DNA from: CAZOBJ01 sp964577825
GTDB lineage: Bacteria; Planctomycetota; SZUA-567; JAFGNG01
Direction of reading: 5' to 3'
NCBI GenBank assembly: GCA_964577825.1
Contig: CAZOBJ010000125.1
Coordinates: forward strand, 1 to 8,292
DNA: 8,292 nucleotides
Shown in pieces: positions 5,398 to 8,292 of this stretch. The translations under genes were made by a program, and so were the position numbers. The notes beneath the pieces are model-generated. The model had not been told where the DNA came from and ran no database searches. It saw nothing but the letters and a program-made list of their open reading frames with translations. Within the stretch, counting starts at the first letter, position 1. Every line of letters starts with the position of its first letter.

Positions 5398-7182
5398 ATG
5401 CGCCGCAAGCGGCTCGTCGCCCAGCTCTCGCCGGTGTTCCTTACGGTCACGCTAGTGGCCATGGCCGCGGTCGGTCTCATTGCACTGACGTCCCACCGCG
5501 ACGCGCATGTCAACGACTTGCGTCGAGACCTGGAACTCCGTGCGCGGCTGTTGGGGCGGCAGCTTCTCCCGCACGTGCTTGCCAACGACATCGAAGCCCT
5601 GAACACGGCCTGCGGCGAGCTGGCCGAGATGACCCAGACGCGCATGGTGGTGTTCCGGCCCTCGGGCGAGGTCATTGCCCGGTCTTACAGAACGCCGCGT
5701 GGGCAGCATCCCAATCTGCTGCGCGACGAGGTTATGGAGGCCTTGCGCAAGCGCGTCGCCGTGGACGTGCGATACGACCGAGGCATGAGAGCCCACGCCG
5801 TGTTCGTGGCCGTTCCGATCATGCGAGACGATCAGCTTGTCTCGATCGTGCGCACTGCGGCCCCCCTGTCCGACCTGGACGCCCTGCAAGCCGCCATCGT
5901 CCGGCGTCTTGTTCTGGTGGGCGTGGTCATGGCTCTTGTCGCCCTGGGCGCCAGTTTTCTTATCTCTCGACGCATCACCCGTCCTCTGGGCCAGATGCGC
6001 CTCGGGGCGGAACGATTCGCTCGCGGCGAACTTAAGGACCGCATGCCTCTGGCCGGCCTGGAAGAGGTCAGCGGCCTGGCCGAGTCGATGAATCACATGG
6101 CTGCGCAGCTAGACGACCGCATCCGCATCATCGCCCTGCAGCGCAACGAGATGGAAGCCATTCTGACCAGCATGGACGAGGGCGTTCTGGCCGTGGACAC
6201 CAACGGGGAATGGATTAGCATGAACCGCTCCGCCTCGGCCATGCTGGGCGTTGACGCCGCCGACGTGATCGGGAGAAGCATCGAAGAGGTCGTGCGCAAT
6301 CCGGAGCTCAGAGCACTCTTGTACCAAGCTCTGTCCGAGGATCGCCCCGTAGAAGGAGAGATTGTCCTCAACTCCGGCGAGGATCGCTATCTGCATGTCC
6401 ATGGAACCGTGCTGCGAGCCGAAGATGAACAGCATATCGGCGCGGTCGTCGTGCTCAATGACTTCACCCGCATCCACCGCCTGGAAAATGTACGTCGCGA
6501 GTTCGTGGCCAACGTGTCGCACGAGCTACGCACCCCGATTACCTCGATCAAGGGCTTCGTGGAAACGCTGCTGGACGATGGGCTGGAAGACCGCCACCAA
6601 GCACGGCACTTCCTGGAGATCATCAACAAGCAGAACGATCGGCTCAACACGATCATTCAGGATCTTCTCCTGCTTGCGGCCGTTGAGGAAGACGCGGACA
6701 AGCAAGGCGTCGTGTTGTCCGTCGGCAATGTGCGGGATGTGCTTGTGAGCGCGGTGGACACCTGCCGGCAACGCGCCGAGGAGTCCCAGACCCGCATCGA
6801 ACTGGAGTGCCCGCAGAGAGTGCAAACCGAGATGAACACAGCGCTTCTGGAAGAGGCGATCGTCAACCTGATCGACAATGCGATCAAGTACAGCGATCCG
6901 GGCACCAGCATCCGCGTAGAAGCGAATGTGAGCGCAACCGAGACCGAGATCCAAGTCGTGGACCAGGGATGCGGCATCAGCCGCGAGCACCTCTCGCGCA
7001 TCTTCGAACGGTTCTATCGCGTGGACAAGGCGCGCAGCCGCCAGCAAGGTGGCACTGGCCTGGGACTCGCGATCGTGAAGCACATCGTTCATGCACATCG
7101 CGGCCGGGTGACCGTGGACAGCACGCCTGGCCAGGGAAGCACGTTTACCATCCATCTGCCCCGTCAAGCACCCGTCGGCTAG
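5398..7182 (+). CDS. phoR: Phosphate regulon sensor histidine kinase PhoR (TM-periplasmic-TM-HAMP-PAS-HisKA-HATPase)
   Basis: This is a 594-residue inner-membrane kinase. The first membrane helix is about 8-31, the extracytoplasmic segment about 32-168, the second helix 170-190, HAMP 191-243, and PAS about 252-358 (ILTSMDEGVLAVDTNGEWIS start). The HisKA domain has phosphoacceptor H375 in SHELRTPITSIKGF. The ATPase shows the N box NLIDNAIKYS (490-499), G1 DQGCGI (522-527), F box IFERFYR and G2 GGTGLGLAIVKH (551-562). Unlike short E. coli PhoR, it has a sizeable extracytoplasmic domain, as in Bacillus and many deltaproteobacterial and actinobacterial PhoR-type proteins, so it may sense more than Pst status. 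The ATG lies 2 bp after the phoB stop with an AGGA inside the end of phoB, which suggests translational coupling. It would phosphorylate PhoB when phosphate is scarce and dephosphorylate it when phosphate is plentiful. Confidence 0.92.
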   Translation: MRRKRLVAQLSPVFLTVTLVAMAAVGLIALTSHRDAHVNDLRRDLELRARLLGRQLLPHVLANDIEALNTACGELAEMTQTRMVVFRPSGEVIARSYRTPRGQHPNLLRDEVMEALRKRVAVDVRYDRGMRAHAVFVAVPIMRDDQLVSIVRTAAPLSDLDALQAAIVRRLVLVGVVMALVALGASFLISRRITRPLGQMRLGAERFARGELKDRMPLAGLEEVSGLAESMNHMAAQLDDRIRIIALQRNEMEAILTSMDEGVLAVDTNGEWISMNRSASAMLGVDAADVIGRSIEEVVRNPELRALLYQALSEDRPVEGEIVLNSGEDRYLHVHGTVLRAEDEQHIGAVVVLNDFTRIHRLENVRREFVANVSHELRTPITSIKGFVETLLDDGLEDRHQARHFLEIINKQNDRLNTIIQDLLLLAAVEEDADKQGVVLSVGNVRDVLVSAVDTCRQRAEESQTRIELECPQRVQTEMNTALLEEAIVNLIDNAIKYSDPGTSIRVEANVSATETEIQVVDQGCGISREHLSRIFERFYRVDKARSRQQGGTGLGLAIVKHIVHAHRGRVTVDSTPGQGSTFTIHLPRQAPVG

Positions 7183-7310
7183 GTCCGATCCCTCGGCCCT
7201 CGCATCAGCTACAATCGTCCACCCATTGGGCACGTACCCTGCCCTGCGCAACGGCCGCCAATGTTAGGGAAGGGTTTGTGTTCGAACCTGACCGCTCTAT
7301 CTTACTGAAA

Positions 7311-7334
7311 CCGTTCAGGTTGGGACCTGACCGG
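7311..7334 (+). terminator. Hairpin downstream of phoR, possible terminator or attenuator
   Basis: CCGTTCAGGT and ACCTGACCGG form a 10-bp stem with one T/C mismatch and a TGGG loop. There is no T-run directly after it, so it is not a standard intrinsic terminator; the nearest Ts are GTTTTA at about 7355. The same TCAGGTT can pair instead with AACCTGA at 7285-7291, so two structures exclude each other. ACCTGACCG also occurs as a direct repeat at 7286-7294 and 7325-7333. Confidence 0.35.
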
Positions 7335-7365
7335 CCCAGCGGCCCGGGACGTACGTTTTATCAAC

Positions 7366-7410
7366 TCCTAACCTTTCGGTCACAACGAGGTAACAGCACT
7401 AGGCTATCCT
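7366..7410 (+). promoter_or_regulatory. Candidate Pho box and -10 element for pstS
   Basis: Heptamers TCCTAAC (7366-7372), CGGTCAC (7377-7383) and AGGTAAC (7388-7394) recur every 11 bp and share T-[AC]-A-C at the end. CGGTCAC is close to the CTGTCAC Pho heptamer. A -10-like TATCCT (7405-7410) follows after a 10-bp gap, the same spacing as upstream of phoB. Transcription would begin near 7417, about 370 nt before the pstS start codon. Confidence 0.5.
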
Positions 7411-7442
7411 CCTTGCATGACGTATGAGCCTGACGCGAAGGA

Positions 7443-7576
7443 GGCAGGACAACGCGCGGCAAGGCAGAGGATACCGGAGACCGCAATGATCCGGCTCGTC
7501 GCTTCTGGCGGGCGGACGCATCGAGACTGTCCTTCGGGCCCTGCTGGTCCTTGCTCGCGCCTTGCCTGCTCCTGCC
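7443..7576 (+). other. Long-range stem in the pstS leader, possible structured RNA
   Basis: GGCAGGA (7443-7449) pairs perfectly with TCCTGCC (7570-7576), and GGCAAGGC (7458-7465) pairs perfectly with GCCTTGCC (7559-7566). The two helices stack around an internal loop of 8 and 3 nt and enclose 93 nt. Within that loop CCGGA (7475 region) and TCCGG can form a further short stem. I recognise no known riboswitch consensus. GC-rich DNA gives many chance helices, so this is tentative. Confidence 0.3.
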
Positions 7577-7713
7577 GACGGGAACGGATGCATGCGCGCC
7601 GAGAGGGATCTGGGCGGTCCTGCAAGAACAGAATCGAGTCCTTTTTCTTAGGGGAGGAGAGCACTTGCGCAACTGAGGAGAGATCGGCGATTGTGGAGGT
7701 TGTGTCGGTACGA

Positions 7714-7738
7714 TCTTCGGCCGGCCCGACCGGGAAGA
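7714..7738 (+). other. Short hairpin upstream of the pstS ribosome site
   Basis: TCTTC-GG-CCGG pairs with CCGG-GAAGA around a CCCGA loop, giving 9 bp with a two-base GG bulge. It ends about 30 nt before the pstS Shine-Dalgarno. No T-run follows, so it is not a terminator. It might stabilise the mRNA or take part in translational control; neither is shown. Confidence 0.35.
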
Positions 7739-7786
7739 CGTTGTGAGGGGTTCGTAACGTTGACAGGGAAGAAGGGAGAGACGACA

Positions 7787-8292
7787 ATGAGGAAGCTGTG
7801 GATGCTGGTGGCGGTCATCGGCCTTGTGGGGGCAGTGCTTGCCGCGCCGCAGAGCGCGCTTGCGGCGGAGACGGAGCTCCAGCTCGAGGGCAGCACCACG
7901 GTCGGCCCGATCGCGGACGCCTTCGCCGAGGAGTTCATGCGCAACCATCCTGATTGGCGGATCACCGTCAAGAAGACCGGGAGCGGCGACGGCGCGGCGG
8001 CGCTCGTTGACGGGCGTTGCGACATCGCCAACATGAGCCGGTTCATGAAGGAGAAGGAATTCAAGAACGCAGTGGACAACGGGGTATTTCCCGTGGCCCA
8101 CGTGGTGGCCATGGACGGCGTCTCCGTGGTGGTGCATCCCTCGAACCCGATCAGCGAGCTGACCACCGAACAGGTCCGCGATATCTACAAGGGCAAGTAC
8201 ACGAACTGGAACCAGCTCGGCGGACCGAACCTGGAGATCGTGCCCATCAGCCGCGACACCTCCTCAGGCACCTATGAGACGTTCCACAAGCT
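7787..8292 (+). CDS. pstS: Phosphate ABC transporter substrate-binding protein PstS, partial (N-terminal 168 residues)
   Basis: The frame from the ATG at 7787 (AGGGAG 8 nt upstream) runs off the right edge without a stop. Residues 1-26 are a Sec signal peptide: MRKLW, a hydrophobic core, then ALA before AETE, so cleavage after A26. There is no lipobox cysteine, so the mature protein should be free in the periplasm. Phosphate-binding loops of the PstS family are present: EGSTTVGPIADAF (34-46), the conserved R85 in IANMSRFM, and SRDTSSGTYETF (155-166). DIYKGKYTNWNQLGG (132-145) is another PstS signature. It binds phosphate and delivers it to PstCA, whose genes are expected downstream. Its position after phoBR and a candidate Pho box supports phosphate, not sulfate or molybdate, as ligand. 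About half of the protein is missing. Confidence 0.93.
   Translation, partial: MRKLWMLVAVIGLVGAVLAAPQSALAAETELQLEGSTTVGPIADAFAEEFMRNHPDWRITVKKTGSGDGAAALVDGRCDIANMSRFMKEKEFKNAVDNGVFPVAHVVAMDGVSVVVHPSNPISELTTEQVRDIYKGKYTNWNQLGGPNLEIVPISRDTSSGTYETFHK

Larger units (their letters stand above)
7183..7786 (+). other. 604-bp gap between phoR and pstS without a convincing gene
   Basis: Open frames here have poor codon choice, no ribosome sites and no recognisable motifs; the best plus-strand frame (7417-7746) uses ATA, TTA and AGA codons unlike its neighbours and encodes an Arg/Ser/Cys-rich sequence. The gap holds a sigma54-like match at 7228-7243 (GGGCACG-TACC-CTGC, probably chance), competing hairpins at 7285-7334, a candidate Pho promoter at 7366-7410, long-range pairing at 7443-7576 and a hairpin at 7714-7738. 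I read it as the end of the phoBR transcript followed by a long pstS leader. Confidence 0.6.

Noticed and set aside
7228..7243. Sigma54-like GGGCACG-TACC-CTGC upstream of pstS
   Set aside because: GG and GC are correctly spaced, but by my rough estimate about one match of this quality is expected by chance in a window of this size. No activator palindromes lie nearby and pstS is far downstream.
7665..7672. TTGCGCAA palindrome in the pstS leader resembling half-sites of the sigma54 regulator
   Set aside because: The arms are adjacent, not separated by 5 bp, there is no second copy, and an 8-bp palindrome is easily found by chance.
7417..7746. 109-codon plus-strand open frame in the phoR-pstS gap
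   Set aside because: No ribosome site, codon use unlike the neighbours, Arg/Ser/Cys-rich product without recognisable motifs, and a start codon that coincides with the predicted transcription start.
7361..8137. Minus-strand open frame of 258 codons overlapping pstS
   Set aside because: It is antisense to the well-supported pstS signal peptide and phosphate-binding motifs and has no identifiable domain.

Overview
The window is a GC-rich stretch of bacterial chromosome with two unrelated modules that meet head to head. The organism looks like a Gram-negative anaerobe or facultative anaerobe. The evidence is a sigma54 activator with a cysteine-bearing PAS domain, a NifX-like protein fused to a 2[4Fe-4S] ferredoxin, a flavin disulfide reductase of the CoA-disulfide reductase/NADH oxidase type, and a Pst-type phosphate-binding protein with a Sec signal. 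This combination is common in sulfate-reducing and related deltaproteobacterial lineages and in some uncultured phyla. The sequence does not settle the phylum.

Left module (1-4470, all minus strand). In transcription order it holds a PAS/AAA+/Fis sigma54-dependent regulator (3109-4470), a short NifX/NifB-like protein (2524-2931), a NifX-like/Gly-Met-rich/coiled-coil/ferredoxin fusion (1592-2392), an FAD/NAD(P) disulfide oxidoreductase with a conserved single cysteine (169-1509), and the first 48 codons of a CheY-like receiver protein (1-145). The gap between the regulator and the first NifX-like gene holds two matching palindromes of the form CTTGC-N5-GCAA, exactly 33 bp apart centre to centre. 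A TGGC-N7-TTGC (-24/-12) element lies next to the NifX-like gene. Together this reads as a sigma54 control region with paired activator sites. The module resembles the 'orange protein' (ORP) type of locus, where NifX-like proteins are controlled by a cognate sigma54 activator, but no Mrp/NBP35 ATPase is visible here. My inference is a redox or metal-cluster sensing and handling unit in which NAD(P)H, flavoprotein, ferredoxin and NifX-like domain are linked.

Right module (4709-8292, all plus strand). This is a classical phosphate-starvation locus: phoB (4709-5395), phoR (5398-7182, 2 bp after phoB), and pstS (7787 to beyond the right edge). Upstream of both phoB and pstS I see degenerate heptamers repeated every 11 bp, followed 10 bp later by a TATNNT -10 element, as expected for Pho boxes. 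The 604-bp gap between phoR and pstS has no convincing gene. It contains competing hairpins after phoR, the candidate Pho promoter, and a predicted leader of about 370 nt with long-range pairing potential.

The 4471-4708 interval is a divergent promoter region serving the sigma54 regulator on one side and phoBR on the other. No rRNA, tRNA, CRISPR array or insertion sequence was seen.
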